From Budorcas taxicolor (lineage: Eukaryota > Chordata > Mammalia > Artiodactyla > Bovidae), in NCBI RefSeq assembly GCF_023091745.1, contig NC_068928.1:10248001-10312000 (forward strand): a DNA stretch of 64,000 nt, given 5' to 3'. Under the pieces are notes generated by a model. The model made no database searches. It worked only from the letters and a program-made list of their open reading frames with translations, and was not told where the DNA came from. The translations under genes were made by a program, and so were the position numbers. This document shows positions 43,900 through 55,168 of this stretch, in pieces. The stretch's first letter is position 1, and every line of letters begins with the position of its first letter.

Positions 43900-44788
43900 C
43901 AGTGTTAGGAATGCACTTACGTACTGATGGGCTTAAACTCACTGAAAGTCAGGGATCCTCAGTGCAGCTGGGCACCCAGGGTGAAGAACTGTGGGGTGTG
44001 GGGCATGGTGGGTGTCCAGATAGCTGGGAGCAGAGCAACCCCCACAGTCATAGTGAGGGTGGCTTTGGGGGCTCCTGAGGCCTTGCCTTGGGCCCCTGGA
44101 GGGGTGGGAGGGCCCCCCTACAGATGGGATGGGCCCAGGACCTTCCTGGAGGCAGTGTGGGAGGGGACAGCCCTAGGGAGAGCTTTAGGCTGTGCCCTCC
44201 CTTCCTACAGCTGTGGGTATAAAGATAAAAAGAAAACTGAAGAAGAAAAAGAAAGAAAAACTGGGGGGCAGGTCTCTTAGGAAGAGAGGAGAGGCAGCAA
44301 GCAATAACTGCCCATGATAGAAGGAAAAGGCAGTAAGTAAAGTAATACAGCTCCGAGGGAACACTTCAGCTCACAGAAAACACAGACATTGCATTTTCAC
44401 CTGGCCAGTCAAGCACAAGCCTCGAGTCAGAGACCTGGATTGTCAGTTCCGTGCAGGGCTCCTTTGCACGGCGGGCCCTCAAATCATGGAGGTTAGTGGA
44501 CTGTGCTTCTTGATCTGGCCCCTCAGGAACTGCCCCTCCCGTTGGATTCTTCTGTTCTGTGATCCCTCCTTTCTTTCTGGAAAGGAGGCTAAGGTGCTTG
44601 AGAGGGCCAAGGTGAGAGCCACACAGCGCCTGTCGCTAAATAAACCGAAGCTCAGTTGGCCTGTGTTTGCTATTCTTTCTGATTTATGGACATTCGGCCA
44701 GCAGTTAGGGGTTAAACATTAACCACACTGGGGCAGACTGGCACCACAGGAGACATGAACCCTGAAGATACACAGGCCTTCAGTGTTG
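43900..44788. other. Intergenic, GC-rich in part
   Basis: 44040-44220 is G-rich; a purine-only run follows at 44221-44265. Frames here have no recognised domain. Confidence 0.45.
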
Positions 44789-44800
44789 TTTGTCAGTGTG

Positions 44801-45027
44801 TGTGTGCGTGCATGCTAAGTCACTTCAGTCGTGTCTGACTCTTTGCGACCCCATGGACTGTAGCCAGCCAGGCTCCTCGGTCCATGGGATTCTCCAGGCA
44901 AAAATACTAGAGTGGGTTGCCATACCCTCCTCCAGGGGATCTTCCTGACCCAGGGATCGAACCCAAGTCTCGTGTCTTCTGCATCAGCAGGCTTGTTCTT
45001 TACAATTACCGCCACCTGGGAAGCACA
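44801..45027 (-). mobile_element. Bov-tA SINE with a target-site duplication
   Basis: GT-rich tail, gcatgctaagtcacttcagt, head complement cgccacctgggaagc. Flanks tttgtcagtgtg (44789-44800) and tttgtcaatgtg (45028-45039), one mismatch. Confidence 0.89.
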
Positions 45028-45319
45028 TTTGTCAATGTGTAAAGTTCAAAAGATCTGTGTAAAAGAATATGTAACCCAAATGAGCTGAAAACAGACAGAA
45101 ATGCCATCAGACATGCAGGGCAGGAAGATTACTAAGTACGCAGCTACTTCTCAAGAGGTCACAGTACTTGCCAAGTAACTCAAGAGTAGCAGCAGGCCTG
45201 AGCAATCCTTCACCTCTTCATTCAACAAATATTTACTTTCTATATAACAAGTTACAGTAAGGACACATAATCAAGGCTACCACTTCAATCTTTTTTTTGG
45301 AAGAAAGAAGGAATCTCCT

Positions 45320-45698
45320 TTTGAACTGTAGTGTTGGAGAAGACTCTTGAGAGTCCCTTGGACTGCAAGGAGATCCAACCAGTCCATTCTGAAGGAGATC
45401 AGCTGGGATTTCTTTGGAAGGAATGATGCTAAAGCTGAAACTCCAGTAATTTGGCCACCTCTTGTGAAGAGTTGACTCATTGGAAAAGACTTTGATGTTG
45501 GGAGGGATTGGGGGCAGGAGGAGAAGGGGATGACAGAGGATGAGATGGCTGGATGGCATCACTGACTTGATGGACGTGAGTCTGAGTGAACTCCAGGAGT
45601 TGGTGATGGACCGGGAGGCCTGGCGTGCTGCGATTCATGGGGTCGCAGAGTCGGACACAACTGAGCGACTGAACTGAACTGAACTGAACTGAACTGAA
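45320..45698 (+). mobile_element. BovB LINE 3' end, complete tail
   Basis: Sense copy from gttggagaagactcttgaga to the terminal gactgaactgaactgaactg repeat. It shows the normal 3' end of BovB, which shares sequence with the BovA part of Bov-tA. Confidence 0.92.
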
Positions 45699-46009
45699 AT
45701 TATTATAAGAAACCAGATTACCATGTGCTACATAAAATGAACTAAAGACCTCCTTTTATACCAGAGACAGATCACAGTAAAACTAATTTCATTTGGGGTC
45801 AGATGTTGGAGTCAGAGGGGTCCGTGGCCAGATGTAAGTAAATCTTGGTTTCAGATAGAAACAAATAAATAGGGTTACATTGAAAGATTGTAATCAATGA
45901 AAGTCTTTCTTGGTCTCCCAAATGAATGTGACTCAGTCCTTTGAACACTAAACAGCAACAATTTATTTGCACCTTTCTTATCATTCTTATTCTGAATCTG
46001 TCACAGTCA

Positions 46010-47015
46010 CTTATTTATTCATTCAGTTATTTGGTCAGACTCTCATTGAAGATCTATGGAAGGCTTGTTATGCATCAAGTACAGTGTCAAAGACCACGAT
46101 ACAAAACAGAGTGAGACATGGTCCCTACCTTCTAGGAACTCAGGGAAGAGGCATATGAAAAAATAATTATAACATGAAAGGTGCCATAATAGAAGCATGT
46201 ACTGAGTGCTTGGAGGTGAAGTCTTTACAAAGGAGGCAACGTTTGAACTTGAAGATAACAGGAGTTTTCTAGGCTGAAATTGCAGATTATCTGGAAAATC
46301 TGTTAAGGAAGGAGCCAGCATGGTGTGTGAGGAAATGGTAAATAGTTTGATATGGAAAGATCTTGAAGTATGTAGGGAGAGTGTCAGAAGAAGAGATTAA
46401 AAAGGTAGGTGAGGGTAAGAGATAAGTCACCAGGGCTTCATACATAGATCTTGCTGTGGGCATTGGACTTTATTTTTACAGATAAAAGGAATTTGTTGAA
46501 GGACTTTTTGTAAAAGAAGGACAATATTAGGTTTGGGCTTTAAAACCTAAAACCTTCAGCAGTCTGAAGGAAGAGTTATTGTGGGGAGGGATTGGAGGCA
46601 AAGAAATCAACAGGGAGGTATTTCAACACCTAAATCAACAGGCGGTAAATCAACGGGGAGGTGAGAAGTGACAAGGTCTTGATAGCTGAAACAAAGGAAA
46701 CAGAATGGGTTCAGGGAAGAAGTGAGACACTGATGCAACCAATAAGACCTAATAATTGACTGTAGGGAGATGATGTGGGAAAGGAAGACGTTAAGGAGGA
46801 CTTAAGAAGTTAAGAGTCAGTGGCCAGGACAGCTGAGGAAATGAGGGTTCCTTTAAGTACAGTAGATAAAAGAAGCACAGGTTGGGAAGAAAAACGACAT
46901 ACTGCCTTTAAGATGCTCACATGACTTTCAGATGGGCAAGCCCCATGCGCTGTTAGAATTGTCTGTCCAGAGTTGAGCCTAGAGATGGATTAAGATTTAG
47001 ATAGGTGCTGAGGCT
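46010..47015 (-). mobile_element. Long L2-like remnant
   Basis: Reversed L2 features over 1 kb: tatttattcattcagttatt, accttctaggaactcaggga, gttgaaggactttttg and agcacaggttgggaag. The last 180 bp recurs at 50848-51000. Confidence 0.55.
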
Positions 47016-47428
47016 GTGGAATCAGATGGCACAGATCAGACCACTGACCGGCAAAGTTTTTGACATTAGCAGCTTGATAGTCCCCCAAACCCCTAGCATA
47101 GTACTTTGCATAAAGCAAGCAGCATCTACGTAAAAATCTACAGAAACATACACAGACATACCTGTTTGGAAATTGCTAGTAATAGCTAGATGCCCAGAGA
47201 CCTCAAGTTTGAAGTCACTGCAGTTTTGAAGACTTATTTTAGGGTCAAATGGGCAATAAGAGTACAGCTGACAAACTACTATGTATAAAATAGCTAAGCA
47301 AGAAGGATACATTGGACAACACAGGGAAATAGAGCCCTAATTTTGTAATAACTTTAAATGGAGTGTAATCTATAAAAATGTCGAATCACTGTTTTGTACA
47401 CCTGAAACTCATATAATATTGTAAATCA

Positions 47429-48706
47429 GTTCAGTTCAGTTGCTCAGTCGTGTCCGACTCTTTGCGACCCCATGAACCGCAGCACGCCAGGCCTCCCTGT
47501 CCATCACCAACTCCCGGAGTCCACCCAAACCCATGTCCATTGAGTCGGTGATGCCATCCAACCATCTCATCCTCTGTCGTCCCCTTCTCCTCCTGCCCTC
47601 AATCTTTCCCAGCATCAGGGTCTTTTCCAAGGAGTCAGCTCTTCACATCAGGTGGCCAAAGTATTGGAGTTTCAGCTTCAACATCAGTCCTTCCGATGAA
47701 TATTCAGGACTGATCTCCCTTAGGATGGACTAGTTGATCTCCTTGCAGCCCAAGGGACTCTCAAGAGTCTTCTCCAACACCACAGTTCAAAAGCATCAAT
47801 TCTTCGGCACTCAGCTCTCTTCACAGTCCAACTCTCACATCCATACATGACTACTGGAAAAACCATAGCCTGACTAGATGGATCTTGGTTGGCAAAGTAA
47901 TGTCTCTGCTTTTTAATATGCTGTCTAGGTTGGGCATAGCTTTTCTTCCAAGGAGCAAGTGTCTTTTTAATTTCATGGCTACAGTCACCATTTGCAGTGA
48001 TTTGGGAGCCCCCAAAAATAAAGTCAGCCACTGTTTCCACTGTTTCCCTATCTATTTGCCATGAAGTAATGGGACCGGATGCCATGATCTTCGTTTTCTG
48101 AATGTTGAGCTTTAAGCCAACTTTTTCACTCTCCTCTTTCACTTTCATCAAGAGACTCTTTAGTTCTTCTTCATTTTCTGCCATAAGGGTGGTGTCATCT
48201 GCATATCTGAGGTTATTGATACTTCTCCCGGCAATCTTGATTCCAGCTTGTGCTTCCTCCAGCCCAGCGTTTCTCATAATGTGCTCTGCATATAAGTTAA
48301 ATAAGCAGGGTGATAATATACAGCCTTGACGTACTCCTTTTTCTATTTGGAACCAGTCTGTTGTTCCATGCCCGGCTCTAACTATTGCTTCCTGACCTGC
48401 ATACAGATTTCTCAGGAGACAGGCAAGGTAGTCTGGTATTCCCATCTCTTGAAGAATTTTCCAGTTTGTTTTGATCCACACAGTCAAAGGCTTTGGCATA
48501 GTCAAGAAAGCAGAAATAGATGTTTTTCTGGAACTCTCTTGCTTTTTCAATGATCCAGTGGATGTTGGCAATTTGATCTCTGGTTCCTCTCCTTTTCTAA
48601 ATCCAGCTTGAACATCTGGAAGTTCACGGTTCACGTACTGGTGAAGCCTGGCCTGGAGAATTTTAAGCATTACTTTACTAGTGTGTGAGATGAGTGCAAT
48701 TGTGCG
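47429..48706 (-). mobile_element. BovB LINE, 1.28 kb, with an 11-bp target-site duplication
   Basis: Tail repeat at the left; attgtaaatca at 47418-47428 and 48707-48717 marks the insertion. The minus strand keeps one frame open for about 330 codons, down to 47720. In order it shows GVRQGCILSPCLFNLYAEH, the catalytic LRYADDT, KLNIQKTKIMASGPITSW and MYGCESWTV. It is 5'-truncated and has no proper start, so it is a dead but relatively young copy. Confidence 0.94.
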
Positions 48707-49049
48707 ATTGTAAATCAACTATTTCAATTTAAAAAAGAGTACAACTAGCATACTAATATTCAAAGAGATTCTAGCCTTCCCCCAAGTTCCATTAAAAGTT
48801 CTGTTATCCCCTTGTGTAGTATATCTTGGCATTTGGTCTTGCAGTGAAGATACAGGGTTAATACTATCAAATGAAGAAGCTGGGGAAGTATAATTTGTCA
48901 GAATAGGGGAGTTCGGTAGCAGTTGCTGGAACACAGAAATTGGTGTCAATGTATTTGACCTTCAGCAAAGTCATTCGGAGGGCAGCTTCATGGTGTTTGA
49001 GGAACTAAGCAATGTCTTCATCAAATGTCACACAAGGTTACAATTCTGC

Positions 49050-49757
49050 ATTTGCTCATTCTTTCAACAAACACTGTTTGAGTATTCTGTATGCTGTAGA
49101 CACCATGTTAGGGACAAAAGACATCTTCCCATCCCTCAAAGAGCTCACGGTCCAGTGGAGTTGGGGGTAGGAGGATGTAGAGAAGGGGATACAATTCAAA
49201 TATACTGTGAAGTGCTCTGATAGCACTGTATGCAATTAAAGACAGAGAAAGACTACCTCACTCAGAGGGTGGGAAATGAGAGTGGCAACGTGGTTAGAGA
49301 AATCTTTCCAGAAGAGATAACATCTGGGCTAGGTGATAAGGAGAGGGTAAGATTCCAGATCATGGGGAGAGCAACTATAAAGGCAAGTAAAAGCGAAAGT
49401 CGCTCAGTCGTGGCCGACTCTTTGCGACCCCATGGACTATACAGTCCATGGAATTCTCCAGGCCAAAATACTGGAGTGGGTAGCCTTCCCCTTCTCCAGG
49501 GGATCTTCCCAACCAGGGATCGAACCGGGGTCTCCTGCATTGCAGGCAGGTTCTGAGCTATGAGGGAAATAAAGGCAAGGAAGAACAGAACTCATTATGG
49601 TTGGACACAGACTTCATGGAGGCAATGGTAAGGGATGAGCTGGGAGAGGCGGACAAGGACGTCATTAGGCCGCTAGAAGCCCTTCTATGAAGTCTGAACT
49701 TTTAGCTTGAAAGCAACAGAACCACCGAAGGATTCTTACAGAGGGCTTTTTTTTTTT
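49050..49757 (-). mobile_element. L2 LINE interrupted by a Bov-tA
   Basis: Reversed L2 blocks gggacaaaagacatcttccc, aaagagctcacggtccagtg and gaaagcaacagaaccaccga lie on both sides of the SINE at 49388-49568. Confidence 0.58.
49388..49568 (-). mobile_element. Bov-tA SINE with an 11-bp target-site duplication
   Basis: Reverse copy from aaaagcgaaagtcgctcagt to a damaged head. Perfect ataaaggcaag copies at 49377-49387 and 49569-49579. Confidence 0.9.
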
Positions 49758-49912
49758 TTTCTTATAGAGGACTTTAAAGCAAGTCTTTTGCTTTTGACAT
49801 TTTTCCTACTTCTCTTTCTGTCCTCATCCCCTTTCTCTCTTCTCTCCTCCTTTCCTCTTCTTTCCCTTGCTCCCTCCCTCCCGCCCTTCCATCCTTCTTC
49901 CTTCCGTCAGTC
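49748..49912 (+). repeat. Polypyrimidine tract
   Basis: T run at 49748-49760, then mostly C/T from about 49797 to 49912 (tctcctcctttcctcttctt). It could form triplex DNA. Confidence 0.7.
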
Positions 49913-50154
49913 CTCCTCACAAGCCGCTTTTGGACATCAGGGCTGATCTGGCCTGTACCTAAAGGATAAGGGCACGATTTATGATTTGTCCATGCTCAGG
50001 CTAGAGGAAAAGGAGTTGGAGATGCCTGAGCCTTTGTTGGCAAAAGACTGACAGGATTCCAGAAATAATTCTTATCAGAGAGACTGTTACCTCCAATGTG
50101 TGGACAGGAATCGTCACTGAAGAGAGGTCTACACTCTTGCTGCTTGAATGAGAC

Positions 50155-50312
50155 TCCTGGCCTAGCAGAATCAGCATCTCCTGGGAGCCGGTTAGACAAA
50201 TAGAATCTCAAGCTCCACCTCAAACCTGAGTCAGAATCTGCATTATTAACCAGGTGCCCCGATGATTCCCATGTACATGCAAGTTTGAAAAGCCCTGATT
50301 TAAAGATAGGAA
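50155..50312 (-). mobile_element. MER5A-like hAT DNA transposon remnant
   Basis: agaatcagcatctcctggga, ctgagtcagaatctgcatta and gcaagtttgaaaagccctg match this short non-autonomous element in reverse. Confidence 0.6.
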
Positions 50313-50472
50313 AACTGCTTAACTGGTAAAGCCTGTTACCATGTTGCAATCTTAAGTTTTTTCGCATGGCTAATTGATATGTAGTCCATTTATCAGCCCC
50401 TATGAGTCTGATTTATGTCCAAAAGTAAACTCAGTCAGGGGTTAAACTGTTTGTACTTTACTAAACATTTCC

Positions 50473-50556
50473 TGGAGAATCCCGTGGAGGGAGACTACAG
50501 TCCATGGGGTCGCAAAGAGTCGGACATGACTGAGAGACTTCACTTGACTTCATTTC
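50473..50556 (+). mobile_element. 5'-truncated Bov-tA with a 10-bp target-site duplication
   Basis: Only 84 bp: tggagaatcccgtggaggga to catgactgagagacttcact. Perfect aaacatttcc copies at 50463-50472 and 50557-50566 show it inserted at this length. Confidence 0.88.
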
Positions 50557-50847
50557 AAACATTTCCAAGAAATCTCCTTAGAGCCAGTGAGGTTGAGATC
50601 CCTTGAGATGGAGGGCTCGCTCTCTGGCTGGTGGATGAAAGGTTCATTGTTTTTTGTGCCACTGGGACAAAATATACATAACATACATTTACCATTTTTA
50701 ACAATTTGTAAGTGTACAATTCAGTAGCAATAAGTCCATTCACATCGTTGTACAACCATCACACCCATCTATCTCTAGAACATTTTCATCTTTCCAAACT
50801 GAAACTCTGGGTCCACTAAACAGTAACTCCCATTGCCAGGGCCACCA

Positions 50848-51000
50848 GGGAAATGAGGGTTCCATCAACTATAATAGGTAAAAGAAGAACAGGTTTGAGA
50901 GGAAAGATAAGACATACTGCCTTCAAGATACGCACATGACCCTCAGATGGGCGAGAATTGAGCCTAGAGATGGACTAAGGCTTAGGTAAGTGCTGCGGCC
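50848..51000. repeat. Second copy of the 46837-47015 segment, inside an L1
   Basis: It shares ggaaatgagggttcc, gacatactgcctt, cagatgggc and ttgagcctagagatgga with 46837-47015, in the same order and orientation, at roughly 83-85% identity by eye. A 34-base gap follows cagatgggc. Confidence 0.75.
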
Positions 51001-51124
51001 AGGAAATTAAATTCCTATGAGTGAAATCATCCGGTATTTTGCTTTTGTGATTGGCTTTTTCCACTTAGCATAATGTCATCAAGGTTCATCCATGCTGTAG
51101 CTTGTATCAGAATTTCCTTCATTT

Positions 51125-51332
51125 GGGGAACTTCCCTGGCTAAGAAGCCACCTTCCAATACAGTGGTTGGGGATTTGATCCCTGGTCAGGGAACTAAGAT
51201 CCCGTGTGTCCATGGGGCAACTTCAGTCTGCCACTAGAGAGCTGTTCGGTCTCTAAGACCTCTGCAACTAAGGTCTCTGCAACTAAAACCTGATGCAGCC
51301 AAATAAATGAATTTCTAAAAATTATAAAAAAA
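51125..51332 (+). mobile_element. CHR-type SINE, long form
   Basis: Head ggggaacttccctggctaag, gggaactaagatcccgtgtg, end aactaaaacctgatgcagcc and A/T tail. It is inserted in the L1. Confidence 0.82.
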
Positions 51333-51499
51333 GAATTCCCTCCCTTTTTAAGGCTAAGTAATATTCCGTTCTGTGTATATGTCTATTTTGTTTTCTATTT
51401 ATCCATCGGTGAACGCTGGGGTTTCTTCCATGTTTTAGCTATGGTGAATAGTGTTGCTATGAACATGGGTACAGAAAGATTCATTCTTGTGACCGGCAT

Positions 51500-52080
51500 T
51501 CATGCCAGGCATGCAGCTCCCTATTTTCCCAGCTTATCCACATTATTTCCTAGTAGTGTGCCACAAGGAACATGATAAAATTCACAGCTAATGGATGTTC
51601 TAAGTGAATTTTCTTTAATATGTCAAGCCTCGAGTCAACTCCTCATTAAGGAAAGGGAATTTGCTGTTGTTTGGAGCGACACGTCTGTTCCATTTAGCAT
51701 CTCTGTCTGGGAGCAATGGTCTCCTGGATATAAACGGAGAGCCAGAGCCAAGAAAGCTCTTAATTCGTAAAGCTCAAGTATTGATTTGGTGACACCATCC
51801 TCTTCCCCGATGCTGTTCCCAGCAACCCAAATTATCTCTGTGAGTATAGGAAGTGTTTTTTCCCTGGTGCGCTGGGCAGCTGGTGACAAGCGCTTTGCTG
51901 ATAGGCTTTGACAGAGATGAACAGTCAGCCCTGAGTCTGCAGCCCTGAAGCCAAGAGGCAGACACCCACCCAACAGACTCAGCTCCATCCTGATTTCAGG
52001 GACCTGTAATGGGGCACAGACAAGGCGAAGGGCCCTTGAGCTTATGGTGGAACTATTCTAAAGAACTAGTAAAAGGGTCT
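51500..52080. other. Intergenic, nothing recognised
   Basis: No repeat or gene signal that I can name. Confidence 0.45.
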
Positions 52081-52084
52081 AATT

Positions 52085-52130
52085 AATTATTTAAAGAATT
52101 ATTTAATTATCTAAAGAATTATTTAAAGCT
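52085..52130 (+). repeat. AT-rich 20-bp tandem repeat
   Basis: The word taaagaattattta recurs with a 20-base period (52092 and 52112) within pure A/T sequence. Confidence 0.7.
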
Positions 52131-52142
52131 AATCTCCTCATA

Positions 52143-52351
52143 AGCTTCCCTGGTGGCTCAGTGGTAAAGAATCTGCCTGCCAATGCAGGAGACTCATATT
52201 CAATCCCTGGGTTGGGAGAAAGAAATGGTAAACCCACTCCACTATTCTTGCCTGGGAAATCCCATGGACAGAGGAGCCTGATGGGCTACATACAGTCCAT
52301 GGGGCTGCAAACGAGTCAGACACGACTTAGCGACTAAACAATGACAACATT
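52143..52351 (+). mobile_element. Bov-tA SINE
   Basis: Head agcttccctggtggctcagt to cacgacttagcgactaaac. The flanks share atctcctc. Confidence 0.88.
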
Positions 52352-52524
52352 ATCTCCTCCTACTGATCATATTTCTCTTCTGGAGTCTCCAGTTTACTTG
52401 TGCCTCTTCAGGAAGTTGGAGATAGGGCGGGAGAGAGGGCAGGTTCTGCTCACAAGGTTTCCTACAGGCATCCTGTGGAGGCACTCTCATAGCCTCCATC
52501 TCATCCCCACTGTTTAATTCCTGG

Positions 52525-52688
52525 GCTTCCCCTGTGGCTCAGCTGGTAAAGAATCCGCCTGCAATGCGGGAGACCTGGGTTCGATCCCTGGGTTGGGAAG
52601 ATCCCCTGGAAAAGGGAAAGGCTACCCACTCCAGTATTGTGGCCTGGAGAATTCCGTGGACTGTATACTCCATGGGGTCACAAAGAGT
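52525..52688 (+). mobile_element. Bov-tA SINE (short 3' end) with a 14-bp target-site duplication
   Basis: Intact tRNA-like head with B-box gacctgggttcgatccctgg. Flanks tgtttaattcctgg (52511-52524) and tgtttaattcttgg (52689-52702), one mismatch. Confidence 0.9.
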
Positions 52689-52702
52689 TGTTTAATTCTT
52701 GG

Positions 52703-53430
52703 AACAATTCTGGTTTACTGGATACACTGTGTGTGACAAGAAGAGGGTTACAATCATGCCAGCTCATTTGGAAAATAAACGCTGAAACTCTGGATTTCAT
52801 CGTTGGTGCCATCATTTTTGCTTTGCAAAGTAAGCCTGGATGTTAAGACAGGGAAACCACTAAGTTCCCCATTTTCCTGTTAATTCCTGGCTTTCGAGGA
52901 TGATTAAGTTTATTGAGAAACTGTAAACACACTGGGCTAATCGTTTATGAGATCTGATTAAGAGCTTTACAGGGAAGATTTGCACCACATTAAAGGCTCC
53001 AGCAATTTTGGAGAGTGTACATGTAAGGAATTTCCTTTTACCGATTATAAAAGAAGAGTTAGAAATCACAGCCAACTATCCAAGAAAGGGGTGAGGACCT
53101 GTTGCCTTTTGAATCTGAAGGAAAAAACGTTTGCCTGTTGGTGAGAACCCTTGAAGAATTCCCAAGAAAACTGTTGATTAAACCAAAATTTGTAACATGA
53201 GATAAGACCAGCTGTGTGTGCAGCCACAGCAACACGTGACAGGCTGGAAGGATCCAGTGAGAGTCAGGAGACCTGCATAAGATAATAAAGTATCTGGAGG
53301 CCACTGCCTAGAATTTATGATTTGCCCCTCACTTGTCCTCTACAAAGTCTTTCTCGGTCCTTTTCCATTCATACATACGTATCAAAATTTCACCACCCTG
53401 GGGAAGACTGCCCAGGGTGACTGCTCTCAC
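52703..53430. other. Intergenic, nothing recognised
   Basis: SINE-free, AT-rich, no gene signal. Confidence 0.45.
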
Positions 53431-53440
53431 CTGTAATCAT

Positions 53441-53653
53441 TCTTTTTGTCATTTAGTGGTTAAGTCGTGTCTGACTCTATGACTCCATGGACTGTATGTA
53501 GCCCGCCAAGCTCCTCTGTCCACAAGATTTCACAGGCAAGAATACTGGAGTGGGTTGCTATTTGCTTCTCCAGGAGATCCTCCTTACCCAGGGATCAAAC
53601 CCGAGTTTTATACGTTGCGGGCGGATTATCTACCACTGAGCCAGCTGGGAGGA
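53441..53653 (-). mobile_element. Bov-tA SINE
   Basis: Reverse copy from tggttaagtcgtgtctgact to gagccagctgggagga. taatcatt occurs on both sides. Confidence 0.86.
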
Positions 53654-53889
53654 TAATCATTGTCTTGCACCCTCTCAAAATGTGTCCTGTGTGTCTTAGG
53701 GCAGTCCATATGGTGTTAATAACACATTTGTAATTGGTTACGTTCATGAGAGTTTTCACATGTGTGGTTTGAACTCTTAAACCCATCTATAAGCTCCTTG
53801 AGGTAGGGACTATTAGAGTAGAGGGAGGTGTTGGTGGTTTTGGTCTTTCTTCCAGAGTGCCCTAAAGCTGCATTTTTCACCCTTGAATA

Positions 53890-54022
53890 CTCAGGGGAAT
53901 CAACAAGGGATCTTGCTAAAATGGAGATGCTAATTCAGCAGGAATGGATTAGACCCAATACTCTCTATTCTCAAACATTTTTCCAGGTGTTGCTTCTGGT
54001 TGGAAGACCACAGTTTGAGTGG
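53890..54022 (+). mobile_element. MER5A-like remnant
   Basis: gggaatcaacaagggatctt, gatgctaattcagcaggaat, ccaggtgttgcttctggttg. Confidence 0.5.
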
Positions 54023-54330
54023 CAAGGCCCTATAACACCCAGTAAGGTGTTTCAAAGTAAACAAGTTCAACTTTCTATTAGGTGTAGTTCTAGGAAAATT
54101 CCTGTACTGAGGCCTGACCCCTTCAAGCAAAAGTTACTTCCCAATAAGGCCTTATCCTTTGATCACTAGGCTGCTCTCTAAACCATTTAGAGCCTGAGGA
54201 CATGCTTTTATTACCGTGCAGTTTGGGTTTGTGTTTAAATTCTAGGAATATGGGTAGTTTTACTGAAGTAATTTGAGAGCATTGGCGAGCTCTGGGTGTG
54301 CATGGCCCAGCCCTGCCATGCTAGGCCACT

Positions 54331-54544
54331 CTTTTTTTTCATTTAAGCAAAATCCCTTTTAAAAAAGTATTTACTTACTTAGTTTGGCTGCACTAGGTCT
54401 TATTGCAGCACACCGGCTCTTCAGGCTGCCGGATGCAAACACTTAGTTGTGGCTAGCGGGATCTAGTTCCCTGACCAGGGATTGAACCTGGGGCCCCTTC
54501 CCTGGGAGTGTGGCATCTTAGCCACTGGACCACCAGGGAAGTCC
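54331..54544 (-). mobile_element. CHR-type SINE (left of a serial pair)
   Basis: Reverse copy ending in ggaccaccagggaagtcc, flanked by ctaggccact at 54321-54330 and 54545-54554. Confidence 0.88.
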
Positions 54545-54554
54545 CTAGGCCACT

Positions 54555-54734
54555 TTTTTTTTTTTTTAATGTGGATCATGTTTTAAAGTCTTTATTAGAT
54601 TTGTTACAACATTGTTTCTGTTTAATGTTTTGTGTTTTGGCATGTGGGACCTTAACTATCCCACCAGGAATCGAACCCGCAGCCCCTGCACTGGAAGGTG
54701 AAGTGTTAACCACTGTACTGTCAGGGAAGTCTCC
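54555..54734 (-). mobile_element. CHR-type SINE (right of a serial pair)
   Basis: Reverse copy with T run, gggaccttaactatcccacc and tgtactgtcagggaagtct, flanked by ctaggccact at 54545-54554 and 54735-54744. Confidence 0.88.
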
Positions 54735-54744
54735 CTAGGCCACT

Positions 54745-55157
54745 CTTGATAAGAGTCGCAGTTCCACTGACTGGTCCCACGGAAGGGAGCACATACCAGC
54801 CTGCCCAGAGTGCTGAGACCTGCAACTCCCGTTCTGGAATAGGGGCCCTCACTTTTCTCCCCGATGGCTTAGGTAAGCAGAAGCAGAAACAAAGCTCACT
54901 TGTGTTTACCTGTATCCAGTAAATCTCTGTTTCCTATATAAAGTCTTGCTCTGTTAGAGGCAAAATGCCCCTTTTCATTTCACCTTTGAAATGAGTAAAA
55001 TCAGTCTTTATTTCTAAGTAGACCTCAATAAATGATTTTTAACCAGAGGGACGGATCAGAAGGATAAGCTGACACCAATGGAAGTGCAAAGACAGCTAGG
55101 ACAAGTCAAATCTCTTGAGACCTCGATTTGCTTGTCATAAAATCAAGATGTTGGTCT
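54745..55157. other. Intergenic, nothing recognised
   Basis: No repeat or gene signal that I can name. Confidence 0.45.
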
Positions 55158-55168
55158 GGAAGATTCTT

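Larger units (their letters stand above)
50655..51500 (-). mobile_element. Old L1 (L1M-type) with two internal insertions
   Basis: Left part 50655-50837 (catttaccatttttaacaat; aactctgggtccactaaaca). Middle 51005-51124 (cacttagcataatgtcatca). Right 51333-51500 (ggctaagtaatattccgttc). All are reversed L1 sequence in the expected order. Confidence 0.7.

Noticed and set aside
47720..48718. 332-residue minus-strand frame as a host protein-coding gene
   Set aside because: It is the reverse-transcriptase part of a 5'-truncated BovB, lacks an ATG and starts in the target-site duplication.
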